From Hymenobacter telluris (GTDB lineage Bacteria > Bacteroidota > Bacteroidia > Cytophagales > Hymenobacteraceae), in contig NZ_JAFLQZ010000007.1 in the NCBI RefSeq assembly GCF_017313265.1, positions 1 to 64,000 of the forward strand: a stretch of DNA of 64,000 nucleotides, in the 5' to 3' direction. A model generated the notes under the pieces. That model searched no databases. It saw only the letters and a list, made by a program, of their open reading frames with translations, and had not been told where the DNA came from. Positions 51,490 through 60,035 of the stretch are shown here, one piece after another (the first letter of the stretch is position 1; the number at the start of each line of letters is the position of its first letter). A program made the translations under genes and the position numbers.

Positions 51490-54033
51490 TTACATAGGGT
51501 CTACATCGGCCACAAAACGGGCTTGCTTGTAGTCTTTTTGGTCTTTTACCACGTTGATGGCCGCCAGAATATCCGCTTTAGCAGCTTTGAGTACCGTGTG
51601 CTCCCGGCTAAGCTTGATGGTGATTTCCTGCAAGTAGAAGTTGCGGATGCGGAAGATATACGGTGCTTCCGGACCCAATACCGCCTCCCGGCCCAGCCGA
51701 GCCACTAGCTCACCGGTAAGCAAAATAGCGGCCCGCTCACACAACAGCTGGTCCATGTGCTTCACCACCAGCCGAATGACGCGCATAAAGGGCGGGTAGC
51801 CATGCTCACGCCGTTGCGTGATTTCGTAGTCGTAAAACTCCAGATAGTCGTTGCGAATCACCTTGTCGAAGATGACCTGCAACGGGTCGGCTGTCTGGAT
51901 GATGACTTTGCCTTTTTTGCCTTTACGGCCTGCTCGGCCACTAACCTGCACAAACATCTGGAACGCGCGTTCGTGCGCCCGGAAATCGGGGTAGTGAATA
52001 ATGCTGTCGGCGTTGATGATGCCCACTAAGCTCACGTTGGCAAAATCCAGCCCCTTCGTTACCATCTGAGTACCTACCAGAATATTGGTTTTCTGCTGCT
52101 CGAAGTCGCCGATGATTTGCTGGTAGGAGTTTTTGGCGCGCGTAGTATCCAGGTCCATGCGCTGCACATTGGCCGCGGGCAGCATCACCTTCAGGTCGTC
52201 TTCTATCTTCTCGGTGCCGAAGCCTACGCTCTTGAGGTTGCGCGAACCGCAGGCCGGACACTCCACCGGCATCCGGTCGTGGTAGCCGCAGTAGTGGCAG
52301 CGTAACTCGTGGGCGTGCTTGTGGTAGCTTAGGCTTACGGCGCAGTTCATGCACTTCGGAATCCAGCCGCAATCCACGCAGTTGATGAACGGGGAGTAGC
52401 CACGCCGGTTCTGAAACAGAATCACCTGCTCCTTGAGGCTCAGCTTAGATTCCATAGCCGATAATAGCTCAGGCGTGAAGTGGTTGAGCATTTTCTTGGC
52501 TTCGCGGCTCTTGCGCGTATCTACCAACTCTATTTCCGGTAAGCCTGCTTCGCCAAACCGCTTGCTAAGCGTCACGAGGCCGTAGCGGCCAGTACGGGTC
52601 TGGTAGAACGTTTCCACGGCGGGCGTTGCGGAGCCAAGCAAGGTTTTGGCCCCCTGGAAATTAGCCATCATCAGGGCTACTTCACGGGCATTATAGCGCG
52701 GGGCGGGGTCGTACTGCTTGTAGCTCGATTCGTGTTCCTCATCCACAATAACCAAGGCCAGGTTGTCGAATGGTAGAAACACGGCCGAGCGCACCCCAAT
52801 CACCACCTGAAACCGTCCCGACAGCACACCGTTCCACACTTCTACCCGCTCGTTGTCAGAGAATTTGGAGTGGTACACACCCAGCCGGGAGCCAAACACG
52901 CGCATCAGGCGCGTTACAATCTGGGCGGTGAGGGCAATTTCCGGCAGCAGATAAAGCACCTGACCGCCGCCATCCAGCGCATCACGAATCAGGTCGATGT
53001 AAATTTCTGTTTTACCCGCGCCCGTCACGCCGTGTAGCAGCACAATGTCTTTGGTACTAAACAAGCGCATCACTTCGTCGCGGGCCTGGGTTTGGGCTTC
53101 GCTCAGCGTGAAATGCATATTGGCCTGCGTGGCATCATCAAGCGGAAAGCGCGACACAATTACGTCGAACTGCTCTAGCACCCCGTTTTTTATCAGCGTG
53201 TTTACCGCAGAAGGGGAGAGGTGTGGTGCCGAAGTGAGGTAGGCCTTCTCGATGCCATTCTGGTTGGTGAATTCGTTTTGATACACCGGTACCTTTTGCA
53301 GGTAGCGCATCAGCACATCAAGCTGCTTGGGGCGGGGGGCCAGCTGAGCAAACAGGCTTTCCAGCGCGGCTTCGGCCACAAAATGATGCGCTAGCCGCAC
53401 CTTCTTCACCACTTTCGGCGCGTACTTATCCGACAAGTGCTCGAACAGAAAAACCACGTCTTTCTGCATCAGGCTTTTAATCACCTTGTGGAATGATGCC
53501 ACGCCCAGCAGGTCGCCAACCTCAGTGAACGTCAACGATTTGCCGTCCTCGCCGGTGCTCAGGGTTTCTACAATCTTCTCTTCCTGCTCACTGAGTGGGT
53601 ACGGAGCTGAGTCTCGCACAAAGGAAGGATGCAGCTGCACCCTTGATTCGGAGCTGAGCTTGAGGGCCGCTGGCAGGGCGGCGTTTATCACCTCACCCAG
53701 GGTGCACATATAGTAGTCGGCAATCCAACGGAATAGTTGGAGCTGAGGCTGCGTGACAACGGGTGCGTCGTCGATAAACTCCAGAATGTATTTGGCCTGA
53801 TACTCCTTAGGCGGGGTTTCGTGTACGGCGGCCACAATGCAGCTTAGCGTCCGTTTGGCCCCAAACTGCACAATCACGCGCCCCCCAATCACCACTTGGT
53901 CATTTAGCTCGTACGGGACGCGGTAAGTATAGAGCTTGGGCAGCGGCAGCGGCAGAATCACGTCGGCGAATAGCGTGACACGGTCGGCAGCTGGTTCTGG
54001 CTGCGGCTGAACAAAGTCGAACGTAAGACTCAA
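51490..54033 (-). CDS. priA: Primosomal protein N' (replication restart helicase)
   Basis: An 847-residue PriA, the 3'-5' DNA helicase that reloads the replisome at stalled forks. Order: N-terminal 3'-DNA-binding domain, winged helix, helicase core with Walker A GVTGAGKTEIY and DEEH box VDEEHESSYKQ, and the inserted zinc-binding domain (CVDCGWIPKCMNC, CHYCGYH, CPACGS). Helicase motifs such as LVGTQMVTKGLDF and QVSGRAGRKGKKG follow. Translation appears to start at a TTG (54033); no nearby ATG or GTG fits better. TACCTTTC (minus, 54054-54061) is a near -7 match. Confidence 0.96.
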   Translation of the reverse strand: MSLTFDFVQPQPEPAADRVTLFADVILPLPLPKLYTYRVPYELNDQVVIGGRVIVQFGAKRTLSCIVAAVHETPPKEYQAKYILEFIDDAPVVTQPQLQLFRWIADYYMCTLGEVINAALPAALKLSSESRVQLHPSFVRDSAPYPLSEQEEKIVETLSTGEDGKSLTFTEVGDLLGVASFHKVIKSLMQKDVVFLFEHLSDKYAPKVVKKVRLAHHFVAEAALESLFAQLAPRPKQLDVLMRYLQKVPVYQNEFTNQNGIEKAYLTSAPHLSPSAVNTLIKNGVLEQFDVIVSRFPLDDATQANMHFTLSEAQTQARDEVMRLFSTKDIVLLHGVTGAGKTEIYIDLIRDALDGGGQVLYLLPEIALTAQIVTRLMRVFGSRLGVYHSKFSDNERVEVWNGVLSGRFQVVIGVRSAVFLPFDNLALVIVDEEHESSYKQYDPAPRYNAREVALMMANFQGAKTLLGSATPAVETFYQTRTGRYGLVTLSKRFGEAGLPEIELVDTRKSREAKKMLNHFTPELLSAMESKLSLKEQVILFQNRRGYSPFINCVDCGWIPKCMNCAVSLSYHKHAHELRCHYCGYHDRMPVECPACGSRNLKSVGFGTEKIEDDLKVMLPAANVQRMDLDTTRAKNSYQQIIGDFEQQKTNILVGTQMVTKGLDFANVSLVGIINADSIIHYPDFRAHERAFQMFVQVSGRAGRKGKKGKVIIQTADPLQVIFDKVIRNDYLEFYDYEITQRREHGYPPFMRVIRLVVKHMDQLLCERAAILLTGELVARLGREAVLGPEAPYIFRIRNFYLQEITIKLSREHTVLKAAKADILAAINVVKDQKDYKQARFVADVDPM

Positions 54034-54198
54034 AGGAAAAGCAATCTGAAAGCGAAAGGTAAAGATAACAAGGTGCTACCCGAGCCGGGTGCCTGCTGCA
54101 ATAAAATCATGGGTTGCTACAGCTATATAGCTGGCAATGAAACTCTGAACAACAAGTTGAAGCGAATAGCATTGATGGAAAATGAACGACTGGAAAAA

Positions 54199-54228
54199 TA
54201 AAACCCGGCCATGTGGGGCCGGGTTTTA
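54199..54228. terminator. Terminator of the GSCFA-protein gene
   Basis: TAAAACCCGGCC (54199-54210) pairs with GGCCGGGTTTTA (54217-54228) with a 6-nt loop. The T-run runs toward the minus-strand gene's downstream side. Confidence 0.9.
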
Positions 54229-54241
54229 AAATCCTCTTCAA

Positions 54242-56716
54242 TCAGGAAGCATCTGCAGTTTCGTCGGGGGCTGCCGGTTTGCGCCGGGAGGGACGCGAAG
54301 GCCGTTTGGGCTTTTCAGCCGGTGGTTCGGGTGCTGCTGCAGGTTTAGCCACTGCCTTCCGACGCCGAGCAGCCGATGCGGCTGGTGTGTCCGTTGCAGA
54401 AACTTCAGGTGTGGGCGCCGCCTCCTTGGGTTTTGCGACTGTCTTTCGAGCTTTCGGCTTGGCTTTGTCTGACGTTGGCTTAGCCACGGGAGTAGCCTCC
54501 TGCTTGGGTTTGCGGTTAGCTGGCTTGGCCTTTTTAGGTGCTGAAGCAATAGGTACCGAAACGGGAGCTGGTTCAGCCATACCCTCCGGCAACGATTCAG
54601 GAACAGCAGTATCAGGCGCTGAAGCCGTTGCGGTGCCTGCTGGCTGCTGTGGCGCTATGGCAGGAACCGGATTGTCGGCCGGTACGGTGGGCTGTGCTTC
54701 TGCTTGAGGCGCAGAAATGGCGCTACGGGCGTTACCCGTGCGGAGCGTAGCCTGCCCTGAAGCGCTCAACCGCCCGGAAGCCCCCGTTCCTTGTACCGGC
54801 GGAATTGCGCTGGCAACGGGCAGGCGAACAGGCTCTACCGGTGTAGTAATTGTTGCCGATGGGGGGCTTTGTGGCTCCGCTGGCGTGGAAACAGCCGTAA
54901 TCGGGGTAGGAGGTGTATCAGATGGCTCTGTAGTGGAAACTACAGCTTCTGGCTGTTCTTCCTGTGGTGCAGGCGGGGTTGCATACAGCGTTTTGATGCG
55001 CGAGTCAGGACGGCGCGGTTTCCGTAAGGCAGCAGCACGTACTTCACTAGCCGAACGGCCGGTGCGCGGTGGGCGCTGTGCATTTGGTAGTGGCGTAGCA
55101 GATACAACAGGTTCTGTGGCGCTTTCCTGTTCAGCAAGCGGGGTAGCAGAAGCATCTGCCGTTACTGCTTCACCGGCCGTCAACTCAACGTCTGTCGTAG
55201 GCATGGGCTCTTCCGTCACAGACACTGTGTCTACTACGGACGATGGTGCTGCAATTTCCGTATCCCCGCTTCCTTGCTTGCGGCCTCTGTTGCGGCGCGA
55301 TGCCCGCTTGCGGCGTTCCAGCGCTGTTTGCAATGGGGCTTCAGGGTCGAGAAGCACAGTAACAGCAGCACCATTTTCGTTGGTTGCTGGCTGCGTTTCC
55401 AATGGGGTAGCAGTTGCTTCCTCAGAAACTATTGCACTGTTAGCCGCAGCAGCTTCTTCAGCCAGTCGGGCAGCGTGCTTCTTTTTATTGCGTTTGGCTC
55501 CGCCTCGGCTACGGCGTTTTTTCTTCGGTTGCGCCGTTTCCTCCATGGCTTCTGCCAGTGACTCGGCTTCACTTACCTGCCCTTCCGGCTCTATCTCGCC
55601 ATGAGATATAGGTTCCACTGGTTCTGGCTGCCTGACAGGTTCAGCAGTTGTCAATGGCTCCTTAGAAGAATCATCACCGACATCAATCCGCTCCTCGTCG
55701 TCGTCCTCCGGCTCTGGTACAGGCACCGGCTTTGGTAGCGGCAGGTTTTCTAGGCGCTTGCGCACATCCAGAATCTCCATGCGCATATCGGCCCGGCCAG
55801 CTAGCTTTTCTAAGCGTTCCAAGGTGCTCACCAAAAACTGCCGATGCTCGGGGGCCGCTTCGTGCAATGGCCGATGGTTTAACGCCTGCCGTACCGAATC
55901 CCATTCTTTGCGGAAACGACCAAAGTCAGCATCGAAATAAGTGCGTGCAAACCGCTCCCAAATATAATCTTCGGCTACGGGCGAAGGATGCAGCATATCG
56001 GCTGCGTAGAAACGGTAGTCGCGTAAGTCGTCTAGTAGCAGTTCGTAGGCGGGGAAGTACGAAACATCGGGTAGCAACTCACTCAAATAATGGCATGCCA
56101 CCCGTAGCACCGATTTGCTAACGGCATTCAATGGCAGCGTATCCTTCAAATGACGCACCGGACTGACGGTCAGTACAAAGCGCAGTTTTGGATTACGCAA
56201 GCGCAAGTACGCGTGCGTTTCGGCTACAGCGTTGATGATTTCATCAGGTGTCAAAAGCTCTTTGTCGAACTTCTCACCAGGCATTTTATGGCAATTGCTT
56301 ACTAACTCATCCGTTTCCTTCAACCGATACACCCAAGCGGAGCCAAGCGTGAGAATCACCGTATCGGCTGTAGCCAGAAATACGCCAGTGTCCCGCAACA
56401 CCTGCTGCAAGGTTTGAAGCAAGTCCACCGGGGAGTTGGCGCCCAGTGTAGCGTGCAAATCATAGCTCTGCCAGCGTCCTCGGGCTTCAACTACGTGCTG
56501 TTGCCAATCAGTATCCTCGCCGGCCGCTGCCCGAAGCAACTTGCATGCAGAAATTGGGTTGAACACCGTACCAAAAGGATTGGCTAAGGCATGTATTTTA
56601 GCTTCTGCCAGCCGAGCCCCAATGGTATCGGAAAAGCAGGAGCCAATAGTCAGCACACGTGCCGAAAGCGGCAGTTGCTGAGGAGCGGGAATAAGAGGTA
56701 ATTCAGTGCGAAACAT
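54242..56716 (-). CDS. GSCFA-domain protein with a ~480-residue disordered tail
   Basis: 824 residues from the ATG at 56716 (an in-frame TTG at 56725 is less likely). Residues ~1-325 form a GSCFA domain, an SGNH-hydrolase-like fold: TIGSCFSDTIGARLAE holds the nucleophile-type Ser (GSCFS), FGTVFNPIS and ILTLGSAWVY follow, and the DMLHPSPVAEDYIWERF block holds the Asp-X-X-His dyad. Beyond ~340 the chain is almost pure Pro/Ala/Thr/Glu with basic clusters (KKKRRSRGG, RRKRASRRNRGRKQ, RKPAAP) and an acidic patch (EPEDDDEERIDVGDD). The enzymatic substrate is unknown. The tail suggests RNA, polyanion or membrane-surface binding. Most GSCFA proteins I know are ~320 residues. Confidence 0.88.
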   Translation of the reverse strand: MFRTELPLIPAPQQLPLSARVLTIGSCFSDTIGARLAEAKIHALANPFGTVFNPISACKLLRAAAGEDTDWQQHVVEARGRWQSYDLHATLGANSPVDLLQTLQQVLRDTGVFLATADTVILTLGSAWVYRLKETDELVSNCHKMPGEKFDKELLTPDEIINAVAETHAYLRLRNPKLRFVLTVSPVRHLKDTLPLNAVSKSVLRVACHYLSELLPDVSYFPAYELLLDDLRDYRFYAADMLHPSPVAEDYIWERFARTYFDADFGRFRKEWDSVRQALNHRPLHEAAPEHRQFLVSTLERLEKLAGRADMRMEILDVRKRLENLPLPKPVPVPEPEDDDEERIDVGDDSSKEPLTTAEPVRQPEPVEPISHGEIEPEGQVSEAESLAEAMEETAQPKKKRRSRGGAKRNKKKHAARLAEEAAAANSAIVSEEATATPLETQPATNENGAAVTVLLDPEAPLQTALERRKRASRRNRGRKQGSGDTEIAAPSSVVDTVSVTEEPMPTTDVELTAGEAVTADASATPLAEQESATEPVVSATPLPNAQRPPRTGRSASEVRAAALRKPRRPDSRIKTLYATPPAPQEEQPEAVVSTTEPSDTPPTPITAVSTPAEPQSPPSATITTPVEPVRLPVASAIPPVQGTGASGRLSASGQATLRTGNARSAISAPQAEAQPTVPADNPVPAIAPQQPAGTATASAPDTAVPESLPEGMAEPAPVSVPIASAPKKAKPANRKPKQEATPVAKPTSDKAKPKARKTVAKPKEAAPTPEVSATDTPAASAARRRKAVAKPAAAPEPPAEKPKRPSRPSRRKPAAPDETADAS

Positions 56717-56725
56717 TCCTAACAA

Positions 56726-56906
56726 ATACAGCCAAAACCAGCCAACGGGCAGGCAACCTACTCAACTTAGTTCGTACAGCCAAAACTTGGGTTTTGCCTG
56801 AAACTATAACGCAATCTGCTGCCTGGCTTCGACAACTCTTGCTACCAATTTAGTAGAGAGCATATTGCTTGCAGAGGGGTAACAGGAGTTTTCAAGCTAT
56901 GCAATC
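56726..56906. other. Gene-free stretch upstream of the GSCFA-protein gene
   Basis: About 180 bases before the rplI terminator. The plus strand near 56730-56800 repeats CAGCCAAAAC twice (CAGCCAAAACCAG, CAGCCAAAACTTG) 44 nt apart. No gene is evident. It should hold the promoter for the GSCFA gene. Confidence 0.4.
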
Positions 56907-56938
56907 AAAAAAGGCCCGACTGCATAACAGACGGGCCT
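56907..56938 (-). terminator. Terminator of the rpsF-rpsR-rplI operon
   Basis: AGGCCCG (56912-56918) pairs with CGGGCCT (56932-56938). On the minus strand the stem is followed by a six-T run. It lies 21 nt beyond the rplI stop. Confidence 0.88.
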
Positions 56939-56958
56939 CTTCCAAAATTCAAGTAGGC

Positions 56959-57402
56959 TTACTCAGCTACTACGTTGAAGCGCACTTTGTGCTTCACTTC
57001 GCGGTGCAGATCCACGGTGGCGGTGTATTCACCTACGGAACCGGGCTCCTGGTCGAACGACAGACGCTTGCGCTCCACATCGATGCCTTTGCCTTTTAGC
57101 GCTTCAGCAAGCTGAAGCGTGGTTACGCGGCCGAAGATTTTGCCGCTTTCACCCACTTTCGCCGGAATCTCAAGAACTACGTCCCCAATTTTGTCAGCAA
57201 TTGCCTGGGCGTCGCCTTTGATTTTGTCAGCCTTATGAGCAGCCTGACGGATGTTTTCAGCAACAATTTTCTTGTTGGTTTTGTCGGCTAGGATAGCCAA
57301 GCCCTGCGGAAGCAGGTAGTTGCGACCGAAACCAGGCTTCACCGTTACGGTGTCGTTCTTGTAGCCCAGGCCCTTTACGTCGTCTTTCAGAATTACTTCC
57401 AT
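56959..57402 (-). CDS. rplI: 50S ribosomal protein L9
   Basis: 147 residues, normal length. The conserved N-terminal 23S-rRNA-binding domain MEVILKDDVKGLGYKNDTV, VKPGFGRNYLLPQGLA and a connecting helix lead to the C-terminal domain (GKIFGRVTTLQLAEAL). Last gene of the rpsF operon. The leader in front of its ATG is an unusual 100-nt TTGTT-repeat hairpin that begins at the base next to the start codon. Confidence 0.98.
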   Translation of the reverse strand: MEVILKDDVKGLGYKNDTVTVKPGFGRNYLLPQGLAILADKTNKKIVAENIRQAAHKADKIKGDAQAIADKIGDVVLEIPAKVGESGKIFGRVTTLQLAEALKGKGIDVERKRLSFDQEPGSVGEYTATVDLHREVKHKVRFNVVAE

Positions 57403-57503
57403 GATTGTTTAAATTGTTGATTGTCAGTTGTTGAATTGTTGATTGAAAGGCATTCTGAGTAGTCAGCCACTTAACAATCAACAAGCAACAATTCAACAAT
57501 CAT
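57403..57503. repeat. Hairpin of 7-8-nt units between rpsR and rplI
   Basis: The left half carries TTGTT-type motifs at 57405, 57414, 57421, 57428 and 57436. The right half carries AACAA at 57473, 57480, 57487 and 57495, so the spacing is mostly 7 or 8. The arms pair extensively. One end touches the rplI start codon and the other ends at the rpsR stop (57504-57506), so the whole intergenic gap is filled by the element. It lies inside a ribosomal-protein operon. Confidence 0.88.
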
Positions 57504-57755
57504 CTATTTCAAAGAGTCGGTTACGTACGGCATGAGGGCCAAGTGACGGGCTTTGGCCACGGCTTGAGCTACTTTGCGCTGAAACTTCAGGCTAGTGCCT
57601 GTGATACGGCGGGGCAGAATACGGCCCTGCTCGTTCACAAACTTCAGCAGGAAGTTTGGATCCTTGTAATCAACATACTTGATGCCGTTCTTTTTGAAGC
57701 GGCAGTACTTTTTGCGGGTATCCTGCTTGTGGATACGTTCGTTGGCGAGGCTCAT
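57504..57755 (-). CDS. rpsR: 30S ribosomal protein S18
   Basis: 83 residues. The canonical core KKYCRFKKNGIKYVDYKDPNFLLKFVNEQGRILPRRITGT is followed by the helix QRKVAQAVAKARHLALMPY. Binds S6 and 16S rRNA in the platform. It follows rpsF after 8 nt. Confidence 0.98.
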   Translation of the reverse strand: MSLANERIHKQDTRKKYCRFKKNGIKYVDYKDPNFLLKFVNEQGRILPRRITGTSLKFQRKVAQAVAKARHLALMPYVTDSLK

Positions 57756-57763
57756 CTGCTAAA

Positions 57764-58141
57764 TTACTGGGCTACGGCTTCCGATTGTTTCTGTGCTTTC
57801 TGCTGGTTCATCTCCCCGTTGCGGCGGCGCTGGCTGTACGAAACAGCGTGCTTGTCCATAACAGTGGTGAGGAAGCGGATTACCCGCTCATCCCGACGGA
57901 AGGCGAGTTCCAGCGTATCCACGATGTTGCCCGAGCCAGTGAACTCCACGAGGAAGTAATAGCCGGTATTTTTTTTCTGAATTGGATACGCCAGTTTCTT
58001 CAGGCCCCAAGCTTCAGTGTTGATGATGTCGGCGCTATTTTCCTTAAGCACCTGCGAGAACTTCTCGACCGTCTCTTGCACTTGACCCTCGTTTAGCACG
58101 GGAGTCAAAATGAAGACCGTCTCGTAATTTCTTACTTCCAT
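57764..58141 (-). CDS. rpsF: 30S ribosomal protein S6
   Basis: 125 residues. MEVRNYETVFILTPVLNEGQV begins the ferredoxin-like S6 fold; KENSADIINTEAWGLKKLAYPI and GYYFLVEF are conserved. A Gln/Ala-rich tail (NQQKAQKQSEAVAQ) extends beyond the fold, which is common. First gene of rpsF-rpsR-rplI. Confidence 0.98.
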   Translation of the reverse strand: MEVRNYETVFILTPVLNEGQVQETVEKFSQVLKENSADIINTEAWGLKKLAYPIQKKNTGYYFLVEFTGSGNIVDTLELAFRRDERVIRFLTTVMDKHAVSYSQRRRNGEMNQQKAQKQSEAVAQ

Positions 58142-58524
58142 TACGACGGGGTAGAATTGATGTGTGAAAAAATTAATGAGCCGGCAAAGATACGGTTTTC
58201 TCCAAGCAATACACAGTATACCGTATGGAATTATTTATAGTAGCAATTCTCTAACAATTTGTGGCTCAGACAGCAAACCTCTGTCCACTAAAAGTAGTTG
58301 CTAAAGAAGTTGAGTAGGGGAGTGTAGAGTAGGAATCAGCTAGCAATGGCAAGTATGTCGTCACCTATATACTAATAGGTACAAGGTATCATTTTTTAGA
58401 ATCATTCTAAGCAAGCTTGCTAGGGCGATAATTAGCCTGTCTGGGTTTGTTCTCTACGATTCCTGACCTACATTTGTGGCCTTGAAGCACCCCCGCGTTT
58501 CTTTCTTTCCAGTAAAATTGTGCT
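58142..58524. promoter_or_regulatory. Divergent promoter region between rpsF and actA
   Basis: A 383-bp gap holding outward promoters for the S6 operon (minus) and the ACIII operon (plus). The plus-strand promoter is clear (58447-58476). For rpsF no confident -7 match was found. No S6:S18-binding RNA motif could be recognised by eye; nothing else is evident. Confidence 0.5.
58447..58476 (+). promoter_or_regulatory. Promoter of the ACIII (act) operon
   Basis: TTG at 58447-58449, 19 nt, then TACATTTG at 58469-58476: a complete -33/-7 Bacteroidota promoter with canonical spacing. It lies 48 nt before the actA ATG and is the best-formed promoter in the window. Confidence 0.75.
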
Positions 58525-59889
58525 ATGAATAGCATTCGCCTACGTTCTTTTTCTCACTTCTTTCTAGCTCTGTTCCTGACGCTTGCTGCCGTAGGTAATT
58601 CCTCGGCGCAGGATGTAGGGGCGGCCCCGGCCGTGAGCAAAGAAGGGGTAACCCCCGGTAGTTCTGATGCCGGTAATGCTGGTGCCGCCGCTACGCCTGC
58701 GGCTGCCGCAACTCCCGGTGCTGGTGGTGGCGATGCTGCTGCTATTGCTGCTGGCGATGCCCTCTTTAAAGGTAACTGTGCCCAGTGCCACGCTGTGAAT
58801 GATGTGGTGGTGGGGCCGGCCCTGGCTGGTATCACCAAGCGTCGCCCGGTTTCCTGGCTGATTCCGTGGATTAAGAATTCCAGCAAGGTAGTAGCCAGTG
58901 GCGATGAGTATGCTGTGAAGCTATTCAATCAGTACCAGAAGCAGCAGATGCCTAGCTTCCAGCTGTCGGATCAGGAAATTACCTCTATCCTAGCTTGGGT
59001 TACTTCGCAAGAAGGTGGTGGTAAGGCTGCTACTGGTGGTGGAGCCGGTACCGACAAAGCAGATCCTGCAACGGATACCAAACTTGGTGCCGGTGCTGAA
59101 GGTGGTGCTGGTCAGTATGCTGATGTGCTGCTGATTGTATTGGTAGTGGTATTGATTGTGCTGGTGGTAACACTGGTCATCATTGCCAACATCATGAAGG
59201 ATGTGCTACGTGGTCGGAAAGACTTGGATGGCCGCGATATTGAAATCCTGGAGCAGCGCTTTGATTGGAGCAAGCTGTATAAGTCGTCAGCTATCCGCAT
59301 TGGTGCTGGGGTTGTATTCACCTTGGTTATTCTATACGAGTCAGTGCAAGGTGCTATGGGCGTTGGTCTGACTCAGGGCTATCAGCCAACACAGCCAATT
59401 GCCTTCTCACACAAGCTGCACGCCGGTGAAAACCAAATCAACTGCGCTTACTGTCACACATCGGTGTATAAGAGCAAGTCGGCTAACATTCCTTCTGCCA
59501 ACATCTGTATGAACTGCCACTCGCAGATTAAAACGGAGTCGCAGGAAATCAAGAAGATTTATCGCGCCATCGAGCGTAAGCAGCCTATTCAGTGGGTACG
59601 TATTCACAACCTGCCTGATTTAGCTTACTTCAACCACTCGCAGCACACGCAGGTTGGTGGCATTGAGTGCCAGACTTGCCACGGTCCTATCCAAAATATG
59701 GATGTGGTGTATCAGTACTCGCCGCTCACGATGGGCTGGTGCATTAACTGCCACCGCGAAACACCGCTTAACACCAAAGGCAACGGGTACTACAATAACC
59801 TTGTGAAGCTACACGACCAGGCCAACGGTGCTGCCCCCTTTACGGTGTCGTCGAATGGTGGTACGGAATGCTCGAAGTGCCACTACTAA
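58525..59889 (+). CDS. actA: Alternative Complex III multiheme cytochrome c subunit (ActA) with fused N-terminal cytochrome c
   Basis: 454 residues. It has a Sec signal (to about residue 29, SSAQ), an Ala/Gly/Thr-rich linker, and a monoheme cytochrome c domain with heme motif CAQCH (85-89) and axial Met in QMPSFQLSD. Two membrane spans follow (about 196-222 and 258-278), then a pentaheme domain with CAYCH, CMNCH, CQTCH, CINCH and CSKCH. In ACIII, ActA passes electrons from quinol oxidation toward cytochrome c or the oxidase. The extra N-terminal cytochrome gives six c-type hemes in one chain. First gene of the act operon. Confidence 0.92.
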   Translation: MNSIRLRSFSHFFLALFLTLAAVGNSSAQDVGAAPAVSKEGVTPGSSDAGNAGAAATPAAAATPGAGGGDAAAIAAGDALFKGNCAQCHAVNDVVVGPALAGITKRRPVSWLIPWIKNSSKVVASGDEYAVKLFNQYQKQQMPSFQLSDQEITSILAWVTSQEGGGKAATGGGAGTDKADPATDTKLGAGAEGGAGQYADVLLIVLVVVLIVLVVTLVIIANIMKDVLRGRKDLDGRDIEILEQRFDWSKLYKSSAIRIGAGVVFTLVILYESVQGAMGVGLTQGYQPTQPIAFSHKLHAGENQINCAYCHTSVYKSKSANIPSANICMNCHSQIKTESQEIKKIYRAIERKQPIQWVRIHNLPDLAYFNHSQHTQVGGIECQTCHGPIQNMDVVYQYSPLTMGWCINCHRETPLNTKGNGYYNNLVKLHDQANGAAPFTVSSNGGTECSKCHY

Positions 59890-59900
59890 CTGATTGATTT

Positions 59901-59942
59901 TGCTTGACTCTCTTGAAGCGCTATGCTTTAGAGGGTCAAGCA
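59901..59942 (+). promoter_or_regulatory. Hairpin between actA and actB
   Basis: TGCTTGACTCTCT (59901-59913) pairs with AGAGGGTCAAGCA (59930-59942) with one wobble. No T-run follows. Probably an mRNA-processing or stability hairpin, or a weak attenuator, within the operon. Confidence 0.5.
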
Positions 59943-60035
59943 AAGCATATAGCACAAGTCTCCCAAAACAAGCCTTCAAACTTAAGATGCTGTGCGTTGG
60001 CTCACCATCTTAAGACCCATAAGTCTCTATAACAA

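Noticed and set aside
54717..55604. 295-codon open frame on the plus strand
   Set aside because: It lies opposite the low-complexity tail of the GSCFA protein and is itself Gly/Ser/Ala low complexity, the expected antisense image.
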